Below, one piece after another: positions 43,145 to 52,729 of a DNA stretch of 64,000 nt (the stretch's first letter is position 1; every line of letters starts with the position of its first letter). Both the position numbers and the translations under genes were made by a program. Under the pieces are notes generated by a model. The model searched no databases, was not told the DNA's origin, and saw only the letters and a list, made by a program, of their open reading frames with translations. This DNA comes from Chryseobacterium capnotolerans (GTDB lineage: Bacteria; Bacteroidota; Bacteroidia; Flavobacteriales; Weeksellaceae), in assembly GCF_021278965.1 (NCBI RefSeq), contig NZ_CP065589.1, positions 4,159,001-4,223,000 on the forward strand, read 5' to 3'.

Positions 43145-44482
43145 TTACTCTTTCACTTCAAAAAGCAATCTCTCTCCAAATTTCTCCTCTGCAATCTTTC
43201 CATTATCATACACAAGATGCCCATTGACAAAAGTATGTGTCACTTTAGAATGGAAGTTCATACCTTCCAGCGGGCTCCAGCCGCATTTGTATAATAAATT
43301 ATCTTTGGACACCGTCCAATCAGCATTTAAGTCTACCAAAACAAGATCTGCTTTATATCCTTCTTTTACAAACCCTCTCTTTTCTACTCTGAAAAGAATT
43401 GCCGGATTGTGGCTCATTTTTTCAACAATCTTTTCTAAAGAGATTTTGCCGTTTTTATAATTCTCCAGCATCACAACCAGTGAATGTTGAACTAATGGTG
43501 CTCCCGAAGGACATTTTGTATATACATTATTCTTTTCCTCGGCAGTATGAGGTGCATGATCTGTTGCAATCACATCAATTCTGTCATCCAGCAAGGCTTC
43601 CCAAAGGGCGTCTTTATCTTTTTGAGTTTTTACCGCAGGATTCCACTTGATAAGACCACCTTTTGTTTCGTAGTCCTCATTCGTAAAGGTAAGATGATGA
43701 ACACATACCTCAGCAGTAATCTTTTTATCTTTTAGTGGAATATCATTTCTGAATAATTCCATTTCCTTAGCTGTTGAAAGATGAAAAACGTGAAGTCTTG
43801 CTCCTGTTTTCTTAGCCAATTCAATAGCTTTTGAAGACGATTTATAACAAGCTTCCTCACTTCGGATTAAATGATGGAATTTCACCGGAATATCTTCTCC
43901 ATATTCATCTAAGTACTTTTGAGTATTGGCTCTGATGGTAGCTTCGTCTTCACAATGAACAGCGATCAGCATTTTTGTATTGCTAAAGATGTTTTCCAAA
44001 GTCTCCGGATTATCTACCAGCATATTTCCCGTAGATGAGCCAAGGAACAATTTAATTCCAGGAACATTTCTCGGGTTTGTTTTCAGAACTTCCTCAAGAT
44101 TATCATTGGTTCCTCCCATCATAAAGCCATAGTTTGCATAAGCTTTCTGGGAAGCTATTTCGTATTTGTCAGCTAATAATTCCTGGGTAACAGCATTGGG
44201 AACGGTATTAGGCTGATCGATAAAACTGGTTGTTCCACCAGCAATGGCTGCTTTTGATTCAGTCTCAATATCTCCTTTGTGGGTAAGGCCCGGATCACGG
44301 AAATGTACCTGATCGTCAATAACACCCGGAAGAAGATATTTTCCCGTGCCATCAATTATCTGATCTGCTTCTTCAGAAATACCAGAAGCAATTTTAGAAA
44401 TTAGGTCATTTTCTATTAAGATATCGCTTTCAAAGATTTTACCTTCGTTAACGATGTTTACATTTTTGATTAAGGTCTTCAT
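43145..44482 (-). CDS. pyrC: Dihydroorotase
   Basis: A 445-residue amidohydrolase of pyrimidine biosynthesis (carbamoyl-aspartate to dihydroorotate). Recognisable blocks: GVIDDQVHFRDPGLTHKGDI, a substrate-binding SFIDQPNTVPNA, metal His in MLIAVHCEDE and HVFHLSTAKE, and the catalytic Asp in VIATDHAPHTAEEK. The usual first metal motif HxH is QVH here, with Gln for the first His. I recall this form in other Bacteroidota dihydroorotases, so it is probably a lineage feature and not a defect. Monocistronic with its own terminator. Confidence 0.9.
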   Translation of the reverse strand: MKTLIKNVNIVNEGKIFESDILIENDLISKIASGISEEADQIIDGTGKYLLPGVIDDQVHFRDPGLTHKGDIETESKAAIAGGTTSFIDQPNTVPNAVTQELLADKYEIASQKAYANYGFMMGGTNDNLEEVLKTNPRNVPGIKLFLGSSTGNMLVDNPETLENIFSNTKMLIAVHCEDEATIRANTQKYLDEYGEDIPVKFHHLIRSEEACYKSSSKAIELAKKTGARLHVFHLSTAKEMELFRNDIPLKDKKITAEVCVHHLTFTNEDYETKGGLIKWNPAVKTQKDKDALWEALLDDRIDVIATDHAPHTAEEKNNVYTKCPSGAPLVQHSLVVMLENYKNGKISLEKIVEKMSHNPAILFRVEKRGFVKEGYKADLVLVDLNADWTVSKDNLLYKCGWSPLEGMNFHSKVTHTFVNGHLVYDNGKIAEEKFGERLLFEVKE

Positions 44483-44691
44483 TTTACTTTTTTTAGAAAT
44501 TTAGATTAAAAAATAAAGATTAATAAAAGGCAGACTTATCAATTAGAGCTCATGAATACATACAATCATTCATTGATAAAATATTGCTTTTAACATCTCT
44601 AAAAAGCAAAATTAAGGTTTATGAATGAATTTTTATATCACTCGTAATAAATCAATTTCTAAATATTTACATTTGCATAAAATTTTTCGAA

Positions 44692-46146
44692 TTGTATAAG
44701 AAATTATTTGGACAGACGGCAGTATATGGGTTAAGTTCCGTATTAGTACGAATTTTCCCTTTTATTATTGCTCCAATTGTTACATCATTTTTTGGACCTG
44801 CAGCCTCATCTCCCTTTGTAGACTGGTATTCTATTGCCGGAGTAATTACAGTACTGCTTACCCACGGTATGGAAACCTCTTTCTTCCGTTTTGCACAGGA
44901 AGAAAATATTGATAAGAAAACATTGATTTCAACCTGTTCGGTAAGTATTATCAGTATAGGTCTTATTTATCTTATTTTAGGATATGTTTTCCGCTATCAG
45001 CTGGCACAAGCCTTTGAAACTCCTGATCAGGTAAACTTTTTAGTCATCTTTTTGTTCATCCTTTCGTTGGATGCTTTTGCCACTATTCCCTCTGCAATTC
45101 TTAGACTTCAGGGTAAACCTTTTAAGTATATGCTCTCAAAAGTAGCCGGTTCATCCGTCTATTTTTTATTGGTTTTATTTTTCATAAAATGGCTTCCAAA
45201 GCACCCTGAAGGTATATTAGGTTTTAAATACAATCCTGATTTTGGTATTGGGTATGTTTTTGTTGCCAATCTTATACAAAGTATCATCACTCTTTTAATT
45301 GTGGGAAAAGAGTTCTTCAGCTTCAGCTTTTCTAAATTTGATTTCAACTTATGGAAGAAAATCATGAATTATTCATGGCCGGTGATGATTGCCGGGCTGG
45401 CAGGTATTGTAAACCAAACTTTAGACAGACAGTTTTTGAAATATTTGCTTCCTGAAGAAGAAGCCCGCCACCAGATTGGTGTATATGGTGCTGTATATAA
45501 GATTGCTACCTTTATTACTGTTTTCAGACAGGCCTATCAATTGGGTATTGAACCTTATTTTTTCTCAAGTTTCAAAAATAAAGACTCTCATAAAACCTAT
45601 GCCGTATTAATGGATGTTTTTGTCATTTGCAGCTGTGTGATTTATATGGGTCTTATGGTAAACCTTCAATGGATCTCAGAAAAATACCTTGGGAATCCTC
45701 TTTATTATGAAGGGATTAAAATTATTCCTTTTGTAATGCTTGGAGCCCTGTTCCTTGGGATTTATCTTAATCTTTCCATATGGTATAAGCTTTCAGACCA
45801 GACAAGAGTTGGCTTATACATTTCAATTATCGGAGCATGTATTACTATTCTTATCAACTTCCTGTTCATTCCTCAATATGGATATTGGGCAAGTGCTATA
45901 GCCGCTTTGATTACCTTCACCTCTATGATGGTTATTTCCTACATATGGGGGCAAAAGCAATATCCTATTCATTATAATACAGGAAAAATAGTAATGTATC
46001 TTGCCTTTACCATTACTTTTTCACTACTGTCTTTTTATGAATTCAGGACCAACTACCTGGTAGGAAATTTATTCCTTATCATATTCCTGTGCCTTGTAGC
46101 CTTTAAAGAAAAAGCAATAATATCTAAAATACTTAAAAAAGCTTAA
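44692..46146 (+). CDS. Oligosaccharide flippase (Wzx/MOP superfamily)
   Basis: 484 residues with 12 or more membrane segments. The start is taken as TTG 44692 (then YKKLFGQTAVYGLSSV) because no ATG lies near and the family begins with this motif. The N-terminal block FPFIIAPIVTSFF and ETSFFRFAQEE and the later WPVMIAGLAGIVNQTLDR are typical of lipid-linked oligosaccharide exporters. It likely moves a glycan-lipid across the inner membrane. Followed by a sugar nucleotidyltransferase gene on the same strand. Confidence 0.88.
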   Translation: MYKKLFGQTAVYGLSSVLVRIFPFIIAPIVTSFFGPAASSPFVDWYSIAGVITVLLTHGMETSFFRFAQEENIDKKTLISTCSVSIISIGLIYLILGYVFRYQLAQAFETPDQVNFLVIFLFILSLDAFATIPSAILRLQGKPFKYMLSKVAGSSVYFLLVLFFIKWLPKHPEGILGFKYNPDFGIGYVFVANLIQSIITLLIVGKEFFSFSFSKFDFNLWKKIMNYSWPVMIAGLAGIVNQTLDRQFLKYLLPEEEARHQIGVYGAVYKIATFITVFRQAYQLGIEPYFFSSFKNKDSHKTYAVLMDVFVICSCVIYMGLMVNLQWISEKYLGNPLYYEGIKIIPFVMLGALFLGIYLNLSIWYKLSDQTRVGLYISIIGACITILINFLFIPQYGYWASAIAALITFTSMMVISYIWGQKQYPIHYNTGKIVMYLAFTITFSLLSFYEFRTNYLVGNLFLIIFLCLVAFKEKAIISKILKKA

Positions 46147-46295
46147 AAATTGGTATCTCTTTTGATGACTATTAAGCTTTAATAAATTAAACAAACCACT
46201 AAGCCTGATAACTATTACTATTCAAAAGCATTTTAATTATTATACTTAGTCAAAAATACACTACATTTAAACAAAAAAACATTGTTATATCATCT

Positions 46296-47312
46296 ATGAA
46301 AATTATTGTTCCAATGGCTGGACGTGGTTCCAGATTACGTCCACATACACTGACAGTACCAAAACCACTTATACCTATTGCAGGAAAGCCTATCGTACAG
46401 AGGTTGGTGGAAGATATTGCTAAAGTTGCAGGTGAAAAAATCGAAGAGGTAGCTTTTATCATTGGAGACTTTGGTCCTGAGATCGAAAGATCTCTTATTC
46501 AGATTGCCGAAAAACTAGGAGCAAAAGGAAGTATATATTATCAAAACGATCCTCTTGGAACTGCTCATGCTATCAAATGTGCAGAGCAGTCAATGACAGG
46601 AGATGTAGTTATTGCTTTCGCTGATACTCTTTTCCGTGCAGATTTCCAGTTGGATAAAAACTCTGATGGAGTAATCTGGGTAAAGAGTGTAGAAGACCCT
46701 TCTGCATTCGGAGTTGTAAAGCTGGATAATTATGGTTTCATTACAGACTTTGTTGAAAAGCCTAAAACATTTGTATCAGATCTTGCTATTATTGGTATTT
46801 ATTACTTCAACAGTGCTGAAAAACTGATGGAAGAGATCAACTATATCATGGATAATGATATTAAAAATGGTGGAGAATATCAATTAACTACTGCATTGGA
46901 AAACTTAAGATCGAAAGGCGCTAAGTTTACACTGGGGAAAGTAAATGACTGGATGGATTGTGGTAACAAAAATGCTACCGTAGAAACCAACAGCAAGATT
47001 CTTGAATATGAAAAAGAAGAAATGAGCCACTATCCGGCTTCTGCTGTCATTGAAAACTCATTGATCATTCCACCGTGCTTTATTGGAGAAAATGTAAAGG
47101 TATCTAATTCTAAAGTAGGACCTGGAGTATCATTAGGAAACAATACAGTCATTGTAAATTCTAACATTGAAAACTCTTTGATTCAGGAAAACACAAAAAT
47201 CAACCATGGAAACCTTTCCAATTCGATGATTGGTAATTCTGCTCAATATGTAGGAGTGGCTAGAGAAATTTCCTTAGGAGATTATTCAGTTTTAGATTTC
47301 CTATCTAAATAA
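46296..47312 (+). CDS. Sugar-phosphate nucleotidyltransferase with C-terminal left-handed beta-helix
   Basis: A 338-residue protein. The N-terminal nucleotidyltransferase domain has the signature MAGRGSRLRPHTLTVPKPLIPI, a DPLGTAHAI base-binding loop, metal Asp in AFADTLF and FVEKPK. From about residue 250 hexapeptide repeats follow (IENSLIIPPCFIGENVKVSN), ending in a short tail. Related to RmlA/GlmU-type enzymes. The exact NDP-sugar is uncertain. It may supply precursors for the glycan moved by the upstream flippase. Confidence 0.85.
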   Translation: MKIIVPMAGRGSRLRPHTLTVPKPLIPIAGKPIVQRLVEDIAKVAGEKIEEVAFIIGDFGPEIERSLIQIAEKLGAKGSIYYQNDPLGTAHAIKCAEQSMTGDVVIAFADTLFRADFQLDKNSDGVIWVKSVEDPSAFGVVKLDNYGFITDFVEKPKTFVSDLAIIGIYYFNSAEKLMEEINYIMDNDIKNGGEYQLTTALENLRSKGAKFTLGKVNDWMDCGNKNATVETNSKILEYEKEEMSHYPASAVIENSLIIPPCFIGENVKVSNSKVGPGVSLGNNTVIVNSNIENSLIQENTKINHGNLSNSMIGNSAQYVGVAREISLGDYSVLDFLSK

Positions 47313-47352
47313 TTAAGATCAAAATTCTTTAATTTATATAAGATAAAGTCAG

Positions 47353-47376
47353 ACCACACAAAAGATTTTGTGTGGT
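47353..47376 (+). terminator. Hairpin after the nucleotidyltransferase gene
   Basis: ACCACACAAAA / TTTTGTGTGGT, perfect 11-base arms with a 2-base loop but only a weak T tail. It could be an attenuator before the DUF4292 gene. Confidence 0.55.
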
Positions 47377-47424
47377 TTGGCGTTAATATTGCACCGTATT
47401 TTTTTAATTGAAAAAGATAAATAC

Positions 47425-48270
47425 ATGAAAAATTGGATCCCACTTCTTTTAATACTTCTTACTTTATCATCCTGTAAAACCCGTAATGCCGTAAAAAATG
47501 ATACAGGCAATACCAGAGATAGTATCAAAACAGCAGAAGATAACAAAAATCCAAAAGATGTAAACCAGCCGGTAAGAGATAAACTTACCTTTTACGAACA
47601 TGTATTACTCCCTCCAAAATTCGAACAAATTAAGATAGACAGTAAAGTTAGGGTAGAAACAGGGAGTTTCATACCAACCTTAGATGCCACTATTTATATT
47701 GAAAATGACAAAAAGGTTTGGATGAATCTGAGAGCCCTTTTTCTAAATGTAGCAAGAGGGATTGCCACTCCGGATGGAATAAAAGGACAGGATAAAACAA
47801 GTAAAACCTATATTGATTCTGATTTCGATTATCTTAACAACCTACTGAATGTTAATTTCATTGATTATAAAGCACTGGAAAAAATTCTATTAGGAAGAAC
47901 CTTTGTTAAAATCAGCGATTCTCAATTTACTTTGACACAAAATGCACGGGGTTACAAAATGGTTTCTAATGTCAATCAGAAAATTGTAACCGATGAAAAA
48001 AACAGAGAATACAAAATTGCCCTGCAATATGACACCAATTATGATTTACTGAGTGTCAATTTAAAAGATGTTTTATCTCCGGATGAATTAGAAATATCTT
48101 ACAGTGACTGGAATGAATACAACGGAATCCGACTTCCGCAAAATGTTAAAATAATTATAAAAGGCTCAAAATCTAGTCAAATTTTACTGGAAAACACGAA
48201 ATTTGACTTTTCGAGGATGGAAACACCTTATTCTGTACCATCCAGTTATAAGAAAATTGAGATTAAATGA
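47425..48270 (+). CDS. DUF4292 lipoprotein
   Basis: 281 residues from ATG 47425. An upstream in-frame start at 47368 lies within the hairpin and would mask the signal peptide. Lipobox LLTLSSCKT. The body has the LolA-like beta pattern of DUF4292 (IDSKVRVETGSFIPTLDATI and NLRALFLNVARGIATPDGI). It is probably an envelope lipoprotein with a lipid- or lipoprotein-handling fold. Its stop overlaps the start of the EnvC-like gene (ATGA), so the two are co-translated. Confidence 0.88.
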   Translation: MKNWIPLLLILLTLSSCKTRNAVKNDTGNTRDSIKTAEDNKNPKDVNQPVRDKLTFYEHVLLPPKFEQIKIDSKVRVETGSFIPTLDATIYIENDKKVWMNLRALFLNVARGIATPDGIKGQDKTSKTYIDSDFDYLNNLLNVNFIDYKALEKILLGRTFVKISDSQFTLTQNARGYKMVSNVNQKIVTDEKNREYKIALQYDTNYDLLSVNLKDVLSPDELEISYSDWNEYNGIRLPQNVKIIIKGSKSSQILLENTKFDFSRMETPYSVPSSYKKIEIK

Positions 48271-49828
48271 TTAAAAAATTTAGCTTTTTAATAGGTGTTC
48301 TTATGTTTGGACTGCACCAGGGACAGCAGAAGAAAGAACAGCTGCAGAAGCAGAATGCCGAACTTAAAAAACAAATTGCACAAATAAATACAGATTTAGC
48401 TAAAACAAGAAGCGAATCTAAACTTTCCATAGCCTATCTTACCAGCGTTAATCAAAAGTTAGTCTTAAGAGAAAAAGTCTATAATAATACTCAAAAAGAA
48501 AAGAGGTTTATTGAAGATGACATCTATCTGAAGCAGCTTGAGATCAACCGCCAGAATAAGGAATTGGCAGTTCTGAGAAAGAACTATGCCGAAGTCTTGG
48601 TAAATGCTTATAAAAACAAAGGGGTACAGAACAAAGTAACCTTCATCCTTTCGGCTAAAAATATGGGTGAAGCTATCCGAAGAGTACAGTACTTGAAACA
48701 ATACTCTGATTACCAGGATAAAAAAGCAGCAGAAATTACTGACGCAGCCAATCTGATCAAAAAAACCATTACACAAAGACAAAACTCCGTAAAAGAGAAA
48801 GAAAACCTTTTGATAAACCAACAGAAGGATTTAGCGACAATCAATACGGAAAGAGCTCAGAAAGAGCAATTGGTAGCTGAATTTAAAAAGAACGAATCAA
48901 AGCTTACTGCTGAATTGAAACAAAAACAAGTTCAATCCAAGGCGCTTGAAGGACAGATCAGAGCAATTATTGCAGAAGAGATCAGAATTGCAAAAGCAGA
49001 AGAAGAAGCCAGAAGAAAAGCGGAAGCAGAAAAATACGTCTAGCAAAACTTGCTGCTGAAAGAGAGAAAGCAAGAATTGAAGCGGAAGCTAAAGCAAGAG
49101 CAGAAGCGTTGGAAAGAGAAAGGAGAATAGCAGAAGCAGAAGCTAAAAGAGCAGCAGAATTAGCAGCTAAAAGAGCTGAAGAAGAAAAGAAACGCAATGA
49201 AGAAGCTGCAAGAGCAGAAGCCAGTGCAAGAGATGAAGCCAGAAAAGTAGCCGCTAAAAAAGCATCTGATGAAGCAGCCGCTAATGCAAAAGCAGCCGCA
49301 GATAAATTAGCAGCAGCCAGAGCTGCAGAGGCAGCATTAGCCAAGAGAAAAGAAGACGATAAAAAGGCGGCGGAATCTAAGGCAATGACAAGCTATGGAG
49401 TTACAACAACAGCCGGAAGCAGTTTCGCAGAAAGCAGAGGAAAATTAGGATATCCTGCAGACAGAGCCGGGCAAATTACTCACCGTTTCGGAAGACAGCC
49501 ACATCCTGTTTTCAAAAATATTACTGAAGAGAATAACGGTATTAAACTATCCGTACCATCAGGTACTCGTGCAAAATCAGTATATCCGGGATCAGTATCT
49601 TCTGTATTGGCTAATAATGACGGAACAAAAACCGTTATCATTAAGCATGGAAGCTACTTTACGATTTATTCCAACTTAGGAAATGTAAGTGTTTCCAAAG
49701 GACAGCAGGTTTCTGCAGGAACTCCGGTAGGAACTGTAGCACAGGATTTCGACGGTGCTTATACCCTTGATTTCCAAGTATGGAACGGAAGTACTCCAGT
49801 TGATCCACTAGGTTGGATTTCATATTAA
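48267..49828 (+). CDS. EnvC-like murein hydrolase activator (M23 domain), frameshifted
   Basis: Signal peptide (FSFLIGVLMFGLHQGQ), a long EnvC-type coiled coil (KKEQLQKQNAELKKQIAQIN and onward), an Ala/Lys/Glu-rich segment and a C-terminal LytM/M23 domain (DRAGQITHRFGRQPHPV, VPSGTRAKSVYPG, HGSYFTIYSNLG, YTLDFQVWNG). As sequenced, the frame ends at 49043. One more A in the run 49030-49034 restores EKIRLAKLAAEREKARIE and a 520-residue protein. The zinc ligands of active M23 enzymes are not complete (GRQPHPV, FQVW), so an activator role for an amidase is more likely than direct hydrolysis. Confidence 0.88.
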
Positions 49829-49859
49829 AAAAAGTGTAACTTTACAAAAATTTTAAGAG

Positions 49860-50069
49860 ATGAATACACTAACAATACTTGCCTTATCTTGGCAACACAT
49901 CCTTATCGTAGCGATACTATTAGTATTGCTTTTTGGAGGGAAGAAAATTCCGGAACTCATGAGAGGAGTGGGTTCAGGAATCAAAGAATTTAAAGATGCA
50001 GTAAAAGAAGAAGACAAACCAGGTTCTGAGAATAAGTCTTCTGAAAACAAATCTTCTTCAAGCAACTAA
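49860..50069 (+). CDS. tatA: TatA/TatE-type twin-arginine translocase subunit
   Basis: 69 residues: one membrane helix (WQHILIVAILLVLLFGG), the GGKKIPELMRGVGSGIKEFK amphipathic helix and a charged Ser/Asn/Lys tail. Normal TatA length. It forms the protein-conducting oligomer with TatC, which is not in this window. Located between the EnvC-like and DUF4254 genes. Confidence 0.93.
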   Translation: MNTLTILALSWQHILIVAILLVLLFGGKKIPELMRGVGSGIKEFKDAVKEEDKPGSENKSSENKSSSSN

Positions 50070-50084
50070 AATTCCTTAGAATTA

Positions 50085-50699
50085 ATGAAATTTACTGAGA
50101 CTGCATGGAAAGTCTTCAATCAATCTATTGAAGACTATCACGTGTCTGATGACGTTAACACTCTAATTAATAACCCGTTCGAAAAAGACAGTTTGGAACG
50201 GATTTTGTATGCAAAGAACTGGATTGATACCGTTCAATGGCATCTGGAAGATATTATTAGAGATGAAAATATTGACCCGGCTGAAGCACTTCAACTGAAG
50301 AGAACAATAGACGCTTCCAATCAGAAAAGAACTGATCTGGTAGAATATATTGATAGCTGGTTCTTTAATAAGTTTGAAAATATAACTCCTAAACCTGAAG
50401 CAAAGATAAATACTGAAACTCCCGCTTGGGCAGTAGACAGATTATCAATTCTTGCCTTAAAGGTTTATCATATGTCATTAGAAGCCAATAGAGAATCCGC
50501 TTCTGTAGAGCACAGAAATAATTGCCAGGCTAAACTGGATGTTCTGCTTACTCAGAAGGAAGATCTATCAACTTCTATAGACCAGTTGCTTGCTGATATT
50601 GAAAACGGTAATGTTAAGATGAAAATATACAAACAAATGAAAATGTATAATGATGAAAGTCTTAACCCAATCCTTTATCAAAAAGGGCAACAAAAATGA
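50085..50699 (+). CDS. DUF4254 protein
   Basis: A 204-residue, mostly helical cytoplasmic protein. Family landmarks: NPFEKDSLERILYAKNWIDT, VQWHLEDIIRDENIDPAEAL, DSWFFNKFENI and PAWAVDRLSILALKVYHM. Often found beside glycan or envelope genes in flavobacteria; function unknown. The stop overlaps the next ATG by the usual ATGA. Confidence 0.9.
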   Translation: MKFTETAWKVFNQSIEDYHVSDDVNTLINNPFEKDSLERILYAKNWIDTVQWHLEDIIRDENIDPAEALQLKRTIDASNQKRTDLVEYIDSWFFNKFENITPKPEAKINTETPAWAVDRLSILALKVYHMSLEANRESASVEHRNNCQAKLDVLLTQKEDLSTSIDQLLADIENGNVKMKIYKQMKMYNDESLNPILYQKGQQK

Positions 50700-51154
50700 A
50701 AAGACTAGTTTTTTTTGGAGTATTACTAATATTAACATCTTCCTGTGCAACGGAAAAGCTTAACCTTTCTCCGTTGTCAAATAACTTTTATAGCGATACA
50801 AAAGGTTCTGATTCTGATAGAGGCTCTAAAAAGAGTTTTAATATCAATATCAAGGAAAACGTAAATGCTTCTGAAATTTCAAATATTATCTCCACTTTTC
50901 CTAAGTTTAAAAACAACGGATTAAATGATGAAGTTACCAGTTTGAAATACAGCCTTCAGAATTATTTATATGCTATTGATGCCAATAATTCATCAGGTAA
51001 AAGTAGAGCACTGAAAAGCTTCGAAAAATCATACAAAAAAATTCAAAAGCAAAGACAAGGCCTTGACAAAGATGATGATGAAGTTCTCAACAGATACTTG
51101 GTTCGTTTAAAAACCAATATTTCTATGATTGAAGATGCTTTACCAGGAAGTTAA
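50696..51154 (+). CDS. Small lipoprotein of unknown function
   Basis: 152 residues with a lipobox (LLILTSSCAT). After the anchor comes a Ser/Asp/Lys-rich stretch, then a helical domain (NALNDEVTSL-like segment and FEKSYKKIQKQRQGLDKDD). I do not recognise a family. It is translationally coupled to DUF4254 (4-base overlap) and 17 bases before ribA. Envelope location is inferred from the lipobox. Confidence 0.75.
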   Translation: MKRLVFFGVLLILTSSCATEKLNLSPLSNNFYSDTKGSDSDRGSKKSFNINIKENVNASEISNIISTFPKFKNNGLNDEVTSLKYSLQNYLYAIDANNSSGKSRALKSFEKSYKKIQKQRQGLDKDDDEVLNRYLVRLKTNISMIEDALPGS

Positions 51155-51171
51155 AACTAATTGAACTATCA

Positions 51172-51768
51172 ATGATTAAAATTCAGGCGGAGGCCAATGT
51201 TCCTACAGAACACGGCAATTTCCGAATGATCGCTTTTTCCGAAAATGAAAACGACTGGATGCCTCACATGGCTATCATCGCAGACAATACAGATTTTTCA
51301 AAACCCGTAAATGTCCGTTTCCATTCAGAATGTATTACCGGAGAAGTTTTCCATTCAAAAAAATGTGAATGCGGCCAGCAATTGGATGCAGCCATGAAAT
51401 ATATCCACGAAAATGGCGGTATCATTATTTACCTTCGTCAGGAAGGTCGTAATATTGGGATCATCAATAAACTAAAGGCTTATTCATTACAGGAAAAAGG
51501 ACTTGATACAGTACAGGCTAATCTTGAACTTGGACTTCCTGCAGATGACAGAAACTTTGGGGTGGCCATTGACATTCTGAACCTGTTGAATGTAAAAGAT
51601 GTTAATTTGTTGACCAATAATCCTGAAAAGGTAAAATACGTGGTAGACAGTAATGTTCATCTCAATTCAAGGATTCCATTACAGATACCAGCCAACGAAA
51701 TTAGTAAAGGCTATTTACAGACGAAAAAAGATTTCTTTGGACATCTTCTTGATGACAATGATAACTAG
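51172..51768 (+). CDS. ribA: GTP cyclohydrolase II (riboflavin biosynthesis)
   Basis: A 198-residue single-domain RibA. The zinc site is in HSECITGEVFHSKKCECGQQ (three Cys). The catalytic segment YLRQEGRNIGIINKL and the DRNFGVAIDIL and LLTNNPEKV GTP-contact blocks are intact. It opens the imidazole ring of GTP to start riboflavin synthesis. There is no RibB domain fused. A strong terminator follows. Confidence 0.94.
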   Translation: MIKIQAEANVPTEHGNFRMIAFSENENDWMPHMAIIADNTDFSKPVNVRFHSECITGEVFHSKKCECGQQLDAAMKYIHENGGIIIYLRQEGRNIGIINKLKAYSLQEKGLDTVQANLELGLPADDRNFGVAIDILNLLNVKDVNLLTNNPEKVKYVVDSNVHLNSRIPLQIPANEISKGYLQTKKDFFGHLLDDNDN

Positions 51769-51776
51769 ATAAAATA

Positions 51777-51807
51777 AAAGCTTCAGAATCCATTCTGGAG
51801 CTTTTTT
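51777..51807 (+). terminator. Terminator of ribA
   Basis: AAAAGCTTCAGA / TTCTGGAGCTTTTTT hairpin directly after the stop. Nothing is recognisable in 51808-51995. Confidence 0.8.
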
Positions 51808-51995
51808 ATTATGCTTTAATACCTTATGTTAATACCCCATCAATATCAGCTTTTGATAAAAGCTACTAGAAGTTATTAAAAAATAGGTTTTTGCCCATCT
51901 ATTACGTAGTAAATCATCTATAAATAGATTTATCTGACTCTTATTACACTATACCTCATTGCTATTCTCTTCTCATTCATCCTTTATTAAAAATC

Positions 51996-52029
51996 AAAAG
52001 CCCCGGAAGATAACTCCCGAAGCTTTTTT
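51996..52029 (-). terminator. Terminator of the lipoprotein gene at 52062
   Basis: AAAAGCCCCGG / CCCGAAGCTTTTTTT imperfect hairpin, with a T-rich tail on the minus strand. Confidence 0.65.
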
Positions 52030-52061
52030 TAATTATAAAAAACTGAAAAGATATTTCTTAA

Positions 52062-52613
52062 TTAGTGTGCGCTAATGGTCTTGATCTTAGACTCATCAAG
52101 GTTATAATACTTAACTACCGCATTATAATCACTTAAATCAACACTGTTGCTTGTTTTTGCAGACTTTTTCGCAGGATCAGCAGGCACTAATACAATTCTG
52201 AAAGTTTGGTTATTCAGGTAATTATTTGCTTCAGCCGAAGACATACTTGCAAGGTTAAAATTCTGATCATCAATTCTTACCTGAACTTCTTTATTACTGA
52301 AAACAAAATTATAATCAAATTTTCTTGGTGAAACAGAAGTTGCCGGATCTACATATACTGTTTTGGGAATTTGCTGCCATGCATTTCCCGCTCTTCTATA
52401 TACTAACACAACATCAGTAGTTTCGATACTAATATCTGCGGTTAATGCATAGTTGTTTGCTGCTGTAAATGATCCAGGAGCATCCATCATAATTGGAAAG
52501 GTATCATTATCCTTTCCCGGATTTACCACAACCGGATCATCATTACTATTATCACAGCTATATGCTAGAAATCCGACACCGGCTAATAATATAATTGGAA
52601 GAATTTTTTTCAT
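52062..52613 (-). CDS. Secreted lipoprotein of unknown function
   Basis: 183 residues with a lipobox (FLAYSCDN) followed by an Asn/Asp linker. The remainder is beta-rich (SIETTDVVLVYRRAGNAWQQ, FDYNFVFSNKEVQVRIDDQN) and ends in a helix (YNAVVKYYNLDESKI). Similar small lipoproteins are common in Chryseobacterium, but I cannot name a domain. It is divergent from the GH3 gene, sharing a 116-base promoter region. Confidence 0.75.
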   Translation of the reverse strand: MKKILPIILLAGVGFLAYSCDNSNDDPVVVNPGKDNDTFPIMMDAPGSFTAANNYALTADISIETTDVVLVYRRAGNAWQQIPKTVYVDPATSVSPRKFDYNFVFSNKEVQVRIDDQNFNLASMSSAEANNYLNNQTFRIVLVPADPAKKSAKTSNSVDLSDYNAVVKYYNLDESKIKTISAH

Positions 52614-52729
52614 TTCTATAAATGTTTAGTTATTATTTATATTGCGTATTCAAATCATATACCAAAAATTTCAAAATCTTTGTTTTTGTCAATTTTTTTA
52701 ATTGTATTTTTGTTCTTATTCAAAAAGTC

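Noticed and set aside
49109..49828. Separate gene for a 239-residue M23 protein
   Set aside because: The coiled coil continues without break across the stop at 49043 after adding one A, giving one EnvC-like protein.
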